Position numbers and translations under genes: made by a program. Below the pieces are notes generated by a model. It was not told where the DNA came from. It saw only the letters and a program-made list of their open reading frames with translations, and ran no database searches. A stretch of DNA of 37,688 nt from an uncultured Saprospiraceae bacterium (GTDB lineage: Bacteria; Bacteroidota; Bacteroidia; Chitinophagales; Saprospiraceae): contig CAKZSH010000179.1 of assembly GCA_937918905.1 (NCBI GenBank), forward strand, positions 1 through 37,688, in the 5' to 3' direction. This document shows, one piece after another, positions 23,933 to 33,367 of the stretch. The first letter of the stretch is position 1. Each line of letters opens with the position of its first letter.

Positions 23933-24646
23933 ATGACCCGACTAAGTATTAACCTCAACAAAGTAGCCTTAATCAGAAATGCCAGAGGTGGTAATTTACC
24001 CAATTTAGAACAAGTGGCAATTGATTGTGAGAAATTTGGCGCACAAGGAATTACTGTTCACCCAAGACCTGATGAAAGACATATCACTTATGCTGATGTT
24101 CCAAGTCTTAAAGCTTTGGTGACTACCGAATATAATATTGAAGGAAATCCTACCCAACGTTTTATGAAATTGGTTTTAGAAAATAAACCTGACCAATGTA
24201 CACTTGTACCTGATGATCCCAATCAACTTACCTCCGATCATGGCTGGGATACCATCAAACACGAAGCTTTTTTAACTGACATCATTTCAGAATTAAAAGC
24301 TGCGGGGATTCGTACTTCGCTTTTTGTTGATCCAGTTGAAAAAATGGTGGAAGGCGCTTTAAAAACTGGAGCAGATCGAATTGAACTCTACACAGGAGAT
24401 TATGCACATGATTTTGAAAAAGATAAACATGCTGCCGTTGCACCATTCATCGAAGCAGCCAAAGTAGCTAATGATATTGGAATTGGAATCAATGCAGGAC
24501 ATGATTTGAATTTAAACAATCTGCGATTTTTCAAGGAAAGTATTCCTAATTTACTAGAAGTTTCGATTGGACAAGCACTCGTTTCCGATGCCTTGTATTT
24601 TGGTCTTTATAATACTGTCCAGTTATATTTAAGAGAATTGAAATGA
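23933..24646 (+). CDS. pdxJ: Pyridoxine 5'-phosphate synthase
   Basis: Condenses 1-deoxy-xylulose 5-phosphate with 3-amino-2-oxopropyl phosphate to form pyridoxine 5'-phosphate in the DXP-dependent vitamin B6 pathway. The 237-residue TIM barrel shows MTRLSINLNKVALIRNARGG at the N-terminus, GITVHPRPDERHI (H43, R45, R49, H50), YNIEGNPT (E70), the CTLVPDDPNQLTSDHGWD block and a late phosphate-binding GIGINAGHDLNLNNL. Length and motifs are normal. It is the only + strand gene between 18.4 and 25.2 kb and appears monocistronic. Confidence 0.96.
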   Translation: MTRLSINLNKVALIRNARGGNLPNLEQVAIDCEKFGAQGITVHPRPDERHITYADVPSLKALVTTEYNIEGNPTQRFMKLVLENKPDQCTLVPDDPNQLTSDHGWDTIKHEAFLTDIISELKAAGIRTSLFVDPVEKMVEGALKTGADRIELYTGDYAHDFEKDKHAAVAPFIEAAKVANDIGIGINAGHDLNLNNLRFFKESIPNLLEVSIGQALVSDALYFGLYNTVQLYLRELK

Positions 24647-25199
24647 TTTTCTATATTTGTCAAGTTTTTTCAATTAAATAATTGTAAGAATATTGCTTGA
24701 ACTGTATTAATTTTTTGTTAAAAAATAGCAGCGAAAGCTTTATAATAGGCGTTGAAAGAACAGAATTATACCCTTGTCCATAACATATCTAACATCATCC
24801 AAAAATCTTGAGATGGCCATCAAGCTGTTTTTTATAATATTATCAAGATTACATTCACATTGAAAAGGCAAACTATATTTGCGAAACTCTCAAAAAAGAC
24901 ACTACTAACCAAAGTTCTATTTGTAAAATAGAATTTCACGATATGAAAATTGGTTCATTGTTTCTCCAAATGGAATATGCAATGAGCCTACACCTTTTGA
25001 AAGACGATTGAACAAAATTTTACATGCAAAAAAATGCTGCTCATTTTTTGTAAAAAAAAGAACAGCAAAAGAAGAATTACAACACAGAACGAAATAGACA
25101 AAGTATTGTAAAAAAAACAATACGAAAAACTACAGAACGAATCGAACAAATTTTTTAAGAATTTTTTTCACTATTTTTTATAACTAAAATCGGATTAGT
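24647..25199. other. Intergenic leader region before the SusC operon
   Basis: No supported gene is found in these 553 bases. Small hairpins are visible: TTCTATTT-GTA-AAATAGAA at 24915-24933 and a weak CTTG...CAAG stem near 24807-24824 followed by a T-run, a possible pdxJ terminator. The stretch 24926-25098 is open in one + frame (FIVSPNGIC, PFERRLNKIL) but has no start codon and no recognised family. The last 60 bases are very AT-rich and end in CGGATTAGT before the SusC ATG; the second SusC has nearly the same leader. Confidence 0.5.
24874..24881 (+). promoter_or_regulatory. Candidate Bacteroidota -7 element for the SusC operon
   Basis: TATATTTG matches the known Bacteroidota -7 consensus TAnnTTTG. 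No good -33 TTG is seen at the usual spacing; the nearest TTG is too close. If used it gives a leader of about 310 bases. The same 8-mer also occurs at 24652-24659. This is weak evidence. Confidence 0.25.
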
Positions 25200-28100
25200 A
25201 TGAAAAAACTCTCACTAGTTTTAGTGCTATTCTTTTGCGCGTTAGGTACAATGCTAGCGCAAAGAACAATTACCGGTACCGTTACTGATGAAACAGGGGA
25301 ATCCCTGATCGGAGCGAGTGTCGTTGTTAAAGGTGCAGAAGGGATTGGTACAACCTCGGATATTGATGGAAGCTACTCATTAGAGGTTCCAGCAGGATCT
25401 GATGTACTGATTTATTCTTACACAGGTTATGGAACCTGGGAAGAAACCATTGGAGCATCAAATGTTATTAATGTAACGATGAAGGAAGGAGTAACAGTAG
25501 GTGAAATCGTTGTAACTGGACTGGGTATCAAAAAAGAGAAAAAAGCCCTCGGTTATGCGGTAACAACTATTGACTCTAAAGACATCGAGCTTAAGCCTGA
25601 GGCTGACGTAACTCGGGTATTAAGAGGAAAAGTTCCAGGTGTACAGATTGGAGCTACTTCTGGTCTTGCAGGATCAGGAACTAACGTAATCATTCGTGGT
25701 TACTCTTCTATCACAGGTAGTAATCAGCCATTATTTGTAGTGGATGGTGTACCTTTCAACTCTGACACCAATGCAGATAGAGGGGCTTTAGCGGGTTCTT
25801 CTTCAGCATCTAGTCGTTTCTTAGATTTGGATCCTAACAACATCGCTGAGGTGAATGTATTAAAAGGATTAAGTGCAACTGTACTTTATGGAGAAGCTGG
25901 TAGAAATGGGGTAATCCTTATTACTACTAAATCAGGATCTGACAATAGAGACTTGGACAAAAAATTCGAAATTACCGTCCAACAATCTTTCCACGCTAAC
26001 CAATTAGCAAGTTTTCCTGACGATCAAGATTTATATGGAAATGGATTCCATAATGGTCAATCTGTTGCCTTTTCTAACTGGGGAGCAGCATTTGATCCAG
26101 GGGTACATGCAGGAATGTACCGAAGAATGTTTGAAAGAGGTCAATCTGCTTATGACATTTCAGATGGAACTATTAATCATCCATATGATGATAACTTAGA
26201 GCAGTATGCAGGGGCTCGTTATGATTATAAACCATACGACAACCTACAAAACTTTTTCCAAACTGGATTAATTAGCAATACCTACATTAATGTAGCCAAT
26301 CGATTAAGTGAAGGAACTTCACTTAATTTTAGTTATGGGTATCGTTCTGAGGAAGGATTTGTACCATTAAGTACATTTGATAAGCATAACTTTAGTATGG
26401 GATTAAACAGTAAGTTGAATAATGGAATAACTGTCAGAACTACATTTAATTATGTAAATTCAGAAAGACTTGCTCCTCCTGTATCTACAAGTACAAGTTC
26501 CAATCCAAATGATGGTTCTTCTCTTTTCTCTAATGTATTTTATACTCCTCGTAGTGTAGATTTGAATGGGTTAGAATACGAAGATCCTACAACAAGAGAA
26601 TCAATCTTTTACAGAAATGGTAATGATATTACAAATCCTTATTGGACATTAAACAATGCTTCTGATAAAGAGAAAGTAGGTCGTTTCTTTGGAACAATCT
26701 CTTTAGGCTATGAGCTTACGGATTGGTTGAGTGTAAACTATCGTTACGGTATTGATGGTTATAACCAACGTCAAAGATATGCTGTAAATAGAGGTGGAGG
26801 ACAGCAACCAACAGGAGTTTTAGAAACTTCTGAGCGTATTAACTTCATTGGTGATCATAACCTTAACTTACAATTCAATAAAAACCTTACTGATGACATC
26901 AACCTTGATGGAGTTGCAGGTGTGAATTTAAGAAATGATCAAAGAAATACTACATTTACTGATAGTGAGCAACAGTTCGTTTATGGTCTTCAAACACATA
27001 ATAACTTTGTAAACCATTCTAATAGTACATTTGATAGCGAAGAAAGCTTATTAGGAGCTTACGTATCTGCGACGATAGGGTATAAGAGTTTCTTCTATAT
27101 GAACTTACAAGGACGGAATGACTGGACTTCTACTCTTGAAAAAGATAACAGAAGTATTTTCTACCCTTCTGCAAGTTTATCATTTATACCTACGGATGCA
27201 TTTCCTGAAATGGCAAATAATGGATTCTTAGATTACTTAAAAGTAAGAATCGGTTATGGTACTTCTGCAGGTTACCCTAATCCTTACCAAACAAGAAGTG
27301 TACTTGGACTATTGACAAGAGAATTTATCGATAATGACGGTACTGTACTAAATACCAATACTGTTGATGATTTCTTTGGAAATATTAACTTAAAACCTGA
27401 GTTACACAAAGAGTTAGAACTTGGTATTGATGCAAGGTTCTGGGATAATAGAGTTGGATTAGATTTATCTATCTATAACAAACAATCTACAGATTTGATT
27501 CTTGAATTAGCTTTAGATCCATCTACTGGATATGAAGAAACTACAGCTAATGTAGCTGAGGTGTCTAATAAAGGAATCGAGATTGGATTAAACGTTACTC
27601 CAATTAGAAGAAAAGATTTAAATGTTTCTTTTAATACGAACTTTACTACTAACGAAAATATCGTAGAATCTTTAGCTCCAGGTGTTGCACAAGACGACAT
27701 CTTAGGATTATTCACAACATTAGGTTCTTATGTAATAGCTGGTCAACCTTACGGAGTTATTCAAGGAGAATTCATTCAGAGAGATGCACAAGGTAATCCA
27801 ATTGTAGCTTCAAGTGGTCTATACCAATTAGAAGGTGATATTGGAGTAATCGGTGATCCTAACCCTGACTATAACTTGAATGGAGGAATTAGTGTGAATT
27901 TTAAAGGTTTCAACTTTAATGCATTAGTAACTTACCAATCAGGTGGAGATATTTACTCTACAACTCCTTCTACATTGATGGCAAGAGGAATACTTCAAGA
28001 AACTGATTTTGATCGTTTCGTACCTGTTATTGCTCCTGGTGTAAAGGAAGATGGTACTGTTAATGATATTCAAATTACTGCAACTCAACACTATTGGAGA

Positions 28101-28394
28101 AATGGAGGTGTATTCATTGATGAAATGAGAGTTTACGATGCAACATTCGTTAAACTTCGTGAAATTTCATTAGGATATGACTTACCAGCTAGGTACTTAG
28201 AAAATACTCCTTTTGGTTCAGCAAGTATTACCTTCTCTGGTCAAAACTTATGGTTTAGAGCACTAGGTTTCCCTCCAGGAGCTAATTTTGACCCAGAAGT
28301 ATTGAGTACAGGTGTAGGTAATGCACGTGGATTTGAAATGATGAATGTTCCTGCCTCTAAGCAATGGGGAGGAAGTCTTAAGTTTACCTTCTAA
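25200..28394 (+). CDS. SusC/RagA-family TonB-linked outer membrane transporter
   Basis: A 1064-residue TonB-dependent transporter. Signal peptide 1-20 (MKKLSLVLVLFFCALGTMLA), a carboxypeptidase-regulatory-like beta-sandwich (about 22-98), a TonB-box region EIVVTGLGIKKEKKALGYAV (about 102-121), the plug domain with VPGVQIGATSG, VIIRGYSSITGSNQPLFVVDG and NVLKGLSATVLYGEAGRNGV, then a long beta-barrel ending in an aromatic SLKFTF. The SusC signature LFVVDGVP is present. It imports a large substrate captured by the SusD lipoprotein encoded 18 bases downstream. Substrate is unknown. A second, closely related SusC starts at 37348. Confidence 0.96.
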   Translation: MKKLSLVLVLFFCALGTMLAQRTITGTVTDETGESLIGASVVVKGAEGIGTTSDIDGSYSLEVPAGSDVLIYSYTGYGTWEETIGASNVINVTMKEGVTVGEIVVTGLGIKKEKKALGYAVTTIDSKDIELKPEADVTRVLRGKVPGVQIGATSGLAGSGTNVIIRGYSSITGSNQPLFVVDGVPFNSDTNADRGALAGSSSASSRFLDLDPNNIAEVNVLKGLSATVLYGEAGRNGVILITTKSGSDNRDLDKKFEITVQQSFHANQLASFPDDQDLYGNGFHNGQSVAFSNWGAAFDPGVHAGMYRRMFERGQSAYDISDGTINHPYDDNLEQYAGARYDYKPYDNLQNFFQTGLISNTYINVANRLSEGTSLNFSYGYRSEEGFVPLSTFDKHNFSMGLNSKLNNGITVRTTFNYVNSERLAPPVSTSTSSNPNDGSSLFSNVFYTPRSVDLNGLEYEDPTTRESIFYRNGNDITNPYWTLNNASDKEKVGRFFGTISLGYELTDWLSVNYRYGIDGYNQRQRYAVNRGGGQQPTGVLETSERINFIGDHNLNLQFNKNLTDDINLDGVAGVNLRNDQRNTTFTDSEQQFVYGLQTHNNFVNHSNSTFDSEESLLGAYVSATIGYKSFFYMNLQGRNDWTSTLEKDNRSIFYPSASLSFIPTDAFPEMANNGFLDYLKVRIGYGTSAGYPNPYQTRSVLGLLTREFIDNDGTVLNTNTVDDFFGNINLKPELHKELELGIDARFWDNRVGLDLSIYNKQSTDLILELALDPSTGYEETTANVAEVSNKGIEIGLNVTPIRRKDLNVSFNTNFTTNENIVESLAPGVAQDDILGLFTTLGSYVIAGQPYGVIQGEFIQRDAQGNPIVASSGLYQLEGDIGVIGDPNPDYNLNGGISVNFKGFNFNALVTYQSGGDIYSTTPSTLMARGILQETDFDRFVPVIAPGVKEDGTVNDIQITATQHYWRNGGVFIDEMRVYDATFVKLREISLGYDLPARYLENTPFGSASITFSGQNLWFRALGFPPGANFDPEVLSTGVGNARGFEMMNVPASKQWGGSLKFTF

Positions 28395-28412
28395 TCAAAA
28401 CAAAATCGAATT

Positions 28413-30143
28413 ATGAAGAATATATTTAAAATATTTTTAGCATTTGGATTGCTCGTTTTTGTCTCAGCCTGTGACTCACTAGACTTAGATGAAATTGCAA
28501 TCAATCCTAACTCTGTTACTCCTGAAAATGCAGATATCAATCTTGTTATGAACAACATATTGATAGAGTTGGGTGACCTAACAGATGAAGTTAGTGATGA
28601 AACAATGCCATACGTAAGAATGGCTGCTATGACTGGAGGTGATCGTTACGATAACCAAGATGCGCCAAATAACTTTGATTTTACTTGGTCTCTTGCTTAT
28701 GCTCAGATTATACCTGACTGTAATACTGTTATTACCTTGGCAAATGACGCAGGGCTTACTAGACATAGTGGAATCGCTAATATCGTTAAAGCTTATACGA
28801 TGATGACAATGGTGGATTTATTTGGTAATGTACCTTATTCTCAAGCATTTCAAGGTACTGACCAGCAGAATCCTGCTATTGATAATGGTGCAGATGTTTA
28901 TGCAGCAGCTTTAGGTTTATTAGAAAAGGCAATTGCTGACTTAAACAATGCCTCAGGTGAAGTTTCTAATGATATCTTCTATGATGGAGATGAAACAAAA
29001 TGGATTAAATTAGCTAACTCATTAAAGTTGAGATATTTCGTTAATACTCGACTAGTTAATGGTGATGCTACTGCTCAAATCAATGCATTGATTTCTGCCA
29101 ATAATATGATTTCTGCTGCTGATGAAGATTTTGCTTTCCAATATGGAACAACTAGAGCAAACCCTGACTCAAGACATCCTTATTATGCAGATGGATACGA
29201 AGTTGGTGGACCATCTTGGTACATGTCTAACCATGCTATGTGGATGCATTGGGGAGAAACTTTTACAGAAGATCCACGATTGAGATATTACTACTACCGT
29301 CAAGATTGTGACGAGACTGACGAAGACTTCTTTACCTTGAATTGTCAAGAACTTCCTTATCCTACTCATTTCCCTGCAGGATTACCATGGTGTACTGCAT
29401 CTAGTGATTTTGGAGACCCAGCTATGAAATATACTGGTTATTGGGGTCGAGATCATGGTAATGACGACGGTATTCCACCTGATGATTTAAAAAGAACTGC
29501 TTGGGGATTATATCCTGCTGGTGGTAAATTTGATGCAGATGACTGTATGTGTCAATTCGAAGATGCAGATATGGATGGTGAACCAGATAACCCAAATGAT
29601 TGTGCAAATGTATCTAATATGGGTACTGATGGTGGTGGTGGTGCTGGTATCCAACCTATCATTATGTCTTCATTTGTTAACTTTTTGAGAGCTGAAGCAG
29701 CATTAACTCTTGGAACTGCTGATGATGCTAGAGCTCAACTGGAAGCAGGTGTGAAAAATTCTATTGCTAAGGTAACGAGTTTCTCTTCTATCGCTGATGT
29801 AGATCCTGCATTTGAGCCTGATCAAACTGCCATTGATGACTATGTTACAGAAGTATTAAATAAGTTTGATAATGCTGATGATGATGGAAAATTAGACCTT
29901 ATCATGAAACAGTACATGGTTGCTGCTCAAGGAAACGGTTTAGAAATCTACAATGGTTATAGAAGAACTTGTAAACCAAGTAATTTGCAACCATTAAGAC
30001 TTGCTGACCAAGGTGAATTTCCAAGAACAATGTGGTATCCTGCCAATTTTGTGAACAGAAATTCTGATCCAAATGCGAAGCAAAAAGATAACTTAACGGT
30101 TACTACTTTCTGGGACACTAATCCTGCGGGATGTGCGAAGTAA
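28413..30143 (+). CDS. SusD/RagB-family outer membrane lipoprotein
   Basis: A 576-residue surface lipoprotein that forms the substrate-capturing lid of the SusC channel. Lipobox VSAC with C20, then a helical TPR-like core (NNILIELGDLTD, YTMMTMVDLFGNVPYSQAF) and the C-terminal FLRAEAALTLG segment, fitting the SusD-like_2 group. A conserved GRDHGNDDGIPPDDL block is followed by a Cys/Asp-rich insert at about 374-400 (DDCMCQFEDADMDGEPDNPN) with an EF-loop-like DADMDGEPD, possibly calcium-binding. A further cysteine group lies at about 293-330. It follows SusC by 18 bases and precedes the lipoprotein gene by 31. Confidence 0.93.
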   Translation: MKNIFKIFLAFGLLVFVSACDSLDLDEIAINPNSVTPENADINLVMNNILIELGDLTDEVSDETMPYVRMAAMTGGDRYDNQDAPNNFDFTWSLAYAQIIPDCNTVITLANDAGLTRHSGIANIVKAYTMMTMVDLFGNVPYSQAFQGTDQQNPAIDNGADVYAAALGLLEKAIADLNNASGEVSNDIFYDGDETKWIKLANSLKLRYFVNTRLVNGDATAQINALISANNMISAADEDFAFQYGTTRANPDSRHPYYADGYEVGGPSWYMSNHAMWMHWGETFTEDPRLRYYYYRQDCDETDEDFFTLNCQELPYPTHFPAGLPWCTASSDFGDPAMKYTGYWGRDHGNDDGIPPDDLKRTAWGLYPAGGKFDADDCMCQFEDADMDGEPDNPNDCANVSNMGTDGGGGAGIQPIIMSSFVNFLRAEAALTLGTADDARAQLEAGVKNSIAKVTSFSSIADVDPAFEPDQTAIDDYVTEVLNKFDNADDDGKLDLIMKQYMVAAQGNGLEIYNGYRRTCKPSNLQPLRLADQGEFPRTMWYPANFVNRNSDPNAKQKDNLTVTTFWDTNPAGCAK

Positions 30144-30174
30144 TTATTTTTTAATAATTAAAGATATTTAAAAC

Positions 30175-31200
30175 ATGAAAAAAATTAGTTTTTATACATT
30201 AGCTCTATGCTTGGGAATACTTACTATCTTTTCTTGTCAAGAAAAAGAAAGAGCTTTTCCTGAATTCGGAGATGATGATGTGCTAACAGGGGCTTATCCT
30301 CGATTAGTAGAAGGCGTCTTTGGTGACTTAGACTATGAGCATTGGGATAATCCTGATTCTTCTTCTTTATCTTTTGTAGTTGAATTTTATGATGCGAATC
30401 AAGGTAGAGATGCTGCTTCATACTCATGGAGTGCAACTTACGGAAATTTAGGTCCGGAAGTAGTCAAGACCTTTAATTCAAGTGAATTTACTACAAATGC
30501 TGACGGACTTCCTCAGTTAAGCGGAACGATCACTTTTGCTGAAATCTTTGGTGCATTGGGGATGACCATTGATGATTTTGAGCTGACACAAGATTTTCTT
30601 TTGGATGCTACATTAACATTAAATGATGGGAGATCATTCAGCTTTGCAAATAGTGGAAGTAATGTGATAGGGCAACCTACTCATAATGCATTATTTCGAT
30701 ATACTCCTCCTGTAACTAAAAAGCCTTGTAACTCTATTTTAGCTGGTGAATACAATGCTAAAGTAAAAGTTACTAACCAAATGGCTGGTATTGGTTGGGA
30801 TGGTTGTGACGGTAACGAATGGAGCGGAACAGTTCGTATTGAGGCTGAACATGATCCAACAACATTCGATGCAGGTAGCTATGTCGTTTACTCTACTGAA
30901 CCTATGACTATGATCGAAAATGAAGATGCTTCATTTGGAATCTATCGGGGATGTTACACCATTAATGATGAGGGTACAAACCTTCCTCTTGGAGACCTTC
31001 GAATTACAGAATCTTGTGGAAAAATGGGATTTGCTGGTTCAAGCCAATGGGGTGAAGTTTGGACTTTTGTAAAAGTTGAAGTTGATGGACCTGACCTATT
31101 ATTAGGTATGACCAATGACTATGGAGAAGGTGGTGAAGTTACGCTTACCAGAACTGATGGAACAGCGTGGCAAACTGATTTGTTCTGTGAGGGATGCTAA
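30175..31200 (+). CDS. Outer membrane lipoprotein accessory to the SusC/SusD pair
   Basis: A 341-residue lipoprotein. Lipobox IFSC with C21, followed by QEKE, which resembles the Bacteroidota surface-export signal. The rest is beta-rich with no recognised enzyme motif: an N-terminal domain (about 40-180), a linker (YTPPVTKKPC) and a C-terminal domain (about 185-341) with several cysteines ending in FCEGC. By position it is a SusE/SusF-like or surface-binding accessory protein; no sequence family could be named. It is the last gene before the terminator at 31255-31288. Confidence 0.7.
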   Translation: MKKISFYTLALCLGILTIFSCQEKERAFPEFGDDDVLTGAYPRLVEGVFGDLDYEHWDNPDSSSLSFVVEFYDANQGRDAASYSWSATYGNLGPEVVKTFNSSEFTTNADGLPQLSGTITFAEIFGALGMTIDDFELTQDFLLDATLTLNDGRSFSFANSGSNVIGQPTHNALFRYTPPVTKKPCNSILAGEYNAKVKVTNQMAGIGWDGCDGNEWSGTVRIEAEHDPTTFDAGSYVVYSTEPMTMIENEDASFGIYRGCYTINDEGTNLPLGDLRITESCGKMGFAGSSQWGEVWTFVKVEVDGPDLLLGMTNDYGEGGEVTLTRTDGTAWQTDLFCEGC

Positions 31201-31220
31201 CCCTTTTTTAAGCATTTGAT

Positions 31221-31288
31221 TCGAAAATACTTTATTATTTTCGATTAAAATATTGGAAGCCACATCTATTTGTGGCTTCCTTTTTTTT
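31221..31288 (+). terminator. Strong terminator (with upstream hairpin) after the SusC/D operon
   Basis: GGAAGCCACA (31255-31264), loop TCTATT, TGTGGCTTCC (31271-31280), then eight T (31281-31288). A separate small hairpin TCGAAAATA/TATTTTCGA lies at 31221-31244. The next gene's ATG (31310) is only 21 bases past the T-run, so that gene depends on readthrough or a promoter inside this short gap. Confidence 0.92.
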
Positions 31289-31309
31289 ATTTTTACAAAA
31301 ATTAAACTC

Positions 31310-32983
31310 ATGTCAATTCGAGTCATCTACATTATTATTTTTCTAGCTCTTTACCAAAATATAAAAGGACAGGACAATTCGGTAGGTCTTATTCATATTG
31401 ATAATGACTTAACTATAGGTGGATATAATCTTATTTATCCAGAACGACAACCCGATATTTTTTTACTCAATAAATGTGGCGAAATTGTACATAGATGGGA
31501 AGACCAACCCGAAGCACGCCCAGGATCAGTAGCTTATCTTCTTGAAAATGGAAATATTATACGAAGTAAATATCTAGCTAATGACCCAAATTCTACTTTT
31601 ATTTCAGGTGGTGCAGGAGGTATTATTGAATTAGTCAGCTGGGATAATGAGTTACTTTGGTCGTATCAAGTTGATGACTCTACACAAATCCAACATCATG
31701 ATATACATTTTACAGAACATGGAACTGTAATGTTGATTGTTTGGGAAAAAATGGATTTAGATGAAATCGTAGAAAATGGATTTGATACCATTTCGAATAA
31801 TCAACGTGAGCTTTGGTCTGATTATATCTTAGAAGTAGATCCAATGACGGATAGCATCGTTTGGGAATGGCATGCAAAAGATCATCTGATTCAGGATTAC
31901 GATTCGACTAAAGCTAACTATGGGGTTATTGCTAATCATCCTGAAAGAATCAATATCAACTATACTGATTTTACTTTTGGAAAAACAGATTGGCTACATT
32001 GCAATTCCATTGACTATAATCCTACCCTTGACCAAATCATAATTAGTTCCAAACATCTAAACGAAATTTGGATTATAGATCATAGTACCTCAATTATTGA
32101 AGCCGCTGACTCAACAGGAGGAAATAGCAACAAAGGAGGAGATTTATTATTTCGATGGGGCAACCCACATGCCTATCAAGCAGGAAGCCTCTCTGACCAA
32201 AAATTATTTTCCCAACATGATGCACAATGGATTGATGAAGCGGATGTCCATCCCGATTATGAGCATTTCGGGAAAATTGCCTTGTTCAATAATTTTATAC
32301 CTCCTCAACTATCCTTAGGACAAATTTTAGAGCCCGTTTTTGATTCAACTACATTCACTTACCAATTATCAAACGGCGTATTTCTTCCTCAATTTTTTAC
32401 AGAAGAGTTTTCCCATCCCGATACTGTTAGGAATTTCTCTACAGCTGCTTCCAGTATTCAAATAATTGGAGATGGGCATGTCGTGATGTGTGCAGGTCGC
32501 CAAGGAAGATCCTTTGAATTAACCCCAGATGGTGAGTTGGCTTGGGAATATTTGACTCCTTTAAAATTGGGTAATCCCATCCCTCAAGGTTTTAACTTAG
32601 GATTAAGTGATAATTTTACATTTCAAATTCAGAGATATCTAGAATCTTATCCAGCCTTTGTAGGGAAGGAATTAGAACCACAAGGCTTCATTGAATTAAG
32701 TCCAAATACTGGCTTTTGTACCTTAGTTGACGTTGATAATATTGAGCTTAACAAAAATGATTTAACTATTTTTCCTAATCCAATTAATGATATATTTTTT
32801 ATCGAAAATAAACATATAGACTTGGACTTTATTCAAATATTTGACGTTGTTGGAAATTTGATATGGGAAGGAAAAATCCAACTTGGAAAAAATGAGATAG
32901 ATGTTTCTAGCTGGAATGCTGGAATTTATTTTGTTAGTAATTCACAATTTTCTCTTTTTCAAAAAATCATTGTTCAGCAGTAA
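31310..32983 (+). CDS. Secreted arylsulfotransferase-like protein with T9SS sorting domain
   Basis: A 557-residue exported protein. Signal peptide from MSIRVIYIIIFLALYQNIKG, then a beta-propeller of the arylsulfotransferase (ASST-like) type: RHLNEIWIIDHS-like repeats in the form SSKHLNEIWIIDHST, the HHDIHF, TDWLHCNSIDYNP and QHDAQW histidine motifs, and GRQGRSFEL. The C-terminal ~75 residues (LTIFPNPINDIFFIE, IDVSSWNAGIYFV) are a type A T9SS sorting domain, so it is delivered across the outer membrane. PAPS-independent ASST enzymes transfer sulfate between phenols, but some members may act otherwise. An in-frame TTG at 31253 lies inside the terminator and is rejected in favour of ATG 31310. 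Confidence 0.82.
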   Translation: MSIRVIYIIIFLALYQNIKGQDNSVGLIHIDNDLTIGGYNLIYPERQPDIFLLNKCGEIVHRWEDQPEARPGSVAYLLENGNIIRSKYLANDPNSTFISGGAGGIIELVSWDNELLWSYQVDDSTQIQHHDIHFTEHGTVMLIVWEKMDLDEIVENGFDTISNNQRELWSDYILEVDPMTDSIVWEWHAKDHLIQDYDSTKANYGVIANHPERININYTDFTFGKTDWLHCNSIDYNPTLDQIIISSKHLNEIWIIDHSTSIIEAADSTGGNSNKGGDLLFRWGNPHAYQAGSLSDQKLFSQHDAQWIDEADVHPDYEHFGKIALFNNFIPPQLSLGQILEPVFDSTTFTYQLSNGVFLPQFFTEEFSHPDTVRNFSTAASSIQIIGDGHVVMCAGRQGRSFELTPDGELAWEYLTPLKLGNPIPQGFNLGLSDNFTFQIQRYLESYPAFVGKELEPQGFIELSPNTGFCTLVDVDNIELNKNDLTIFPNPINDIFFIENKHIDLDFIQIFDVVGNLIWEGKIQLGKNEIDVSSWNAGIYFVSNSQFSLFQKIIVQQ

Positions 32984-33090
32984 TTTATAAACGCAATATT
33001 CTAGGTTGTCTTGATTGACATTTTGATTTTAATTGTTCACTCCTACTTTTTAAAAACTTGAACGAAATTTTTGATTTGTAAAAAATGTAC
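32984..33090. repeat. Half-copy of the TTGATTGACATTTTGATTTT repeat
   Basis: 33011-33030 is identical over 20 bases to 975-994, the right arm of the palindrome after ribA, but its partner arm is missing here. It lies in the convergent gap after the arylsulfotransferase-like gene. The remaining bases are AT-rich with nothing else recognisable. Confidence 0.7.
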
Positions 33091-33255
33091 TAATACCGAA
33101 TTTAATAAGATGTGTCGTACATATTGAATTATCTTTCGCCACTACTCTTCGTTAAAAGGCCTCTTGATAGGCTAGGCTATCCCTGCGTTTTTTGCCTCGA
33201 TTATCGACAAAATTTAAATCAATTTACACGACACCTCTTATTAAATTCGGTATAA
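33091..33255. mobile_element. MITE-like element with 28-bp terminal inverted repeats
   Basis: The terminal repeats 33091-33118 and 33228-33255 match at 26 of 28 positions (TACCGAATTTAATAAGA core). The 109-base interior (33119-33227) is less AT-rich than the flanks and has small internal stems (GATAGGCTAGGCTATC). No ORF lies within, no transposase is nearby and no target-site duplication is obvious. It resembles a non-autonomous element or a dispersed intergenic repeat. Gap remainder 33256-33367 holds a GAACTTGAAGTTC palindrome and nothing else recognised. Confidence 0.7.
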
Positions 33256-33367
33256 TTCTTTTCCCATTGCTGCCCATCTATATGGATACGATAGAACTTG
33301 AAGTTCTGAGTGGAACAAAACAAAATCTATTTTGCCTAAAATGAATACCCTTTTAAAATCATCGTAA

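Noticed and set aside
24917..25120. 67-residue minus-strand frame upstream of SusC, and a start-less + frame at 24926-25098
   Set aside because: Neither shows a recognised family; the plus frame has no start codon. AT-rich leader DNA is the simpler reading, though a gene remnant cannot be excluded.
31253..31309. TTG start of the sulfotransferase-like gene
   Set aside because: It lies inside the terminator stem; ATG 31310 directly precedes the signal peptide.
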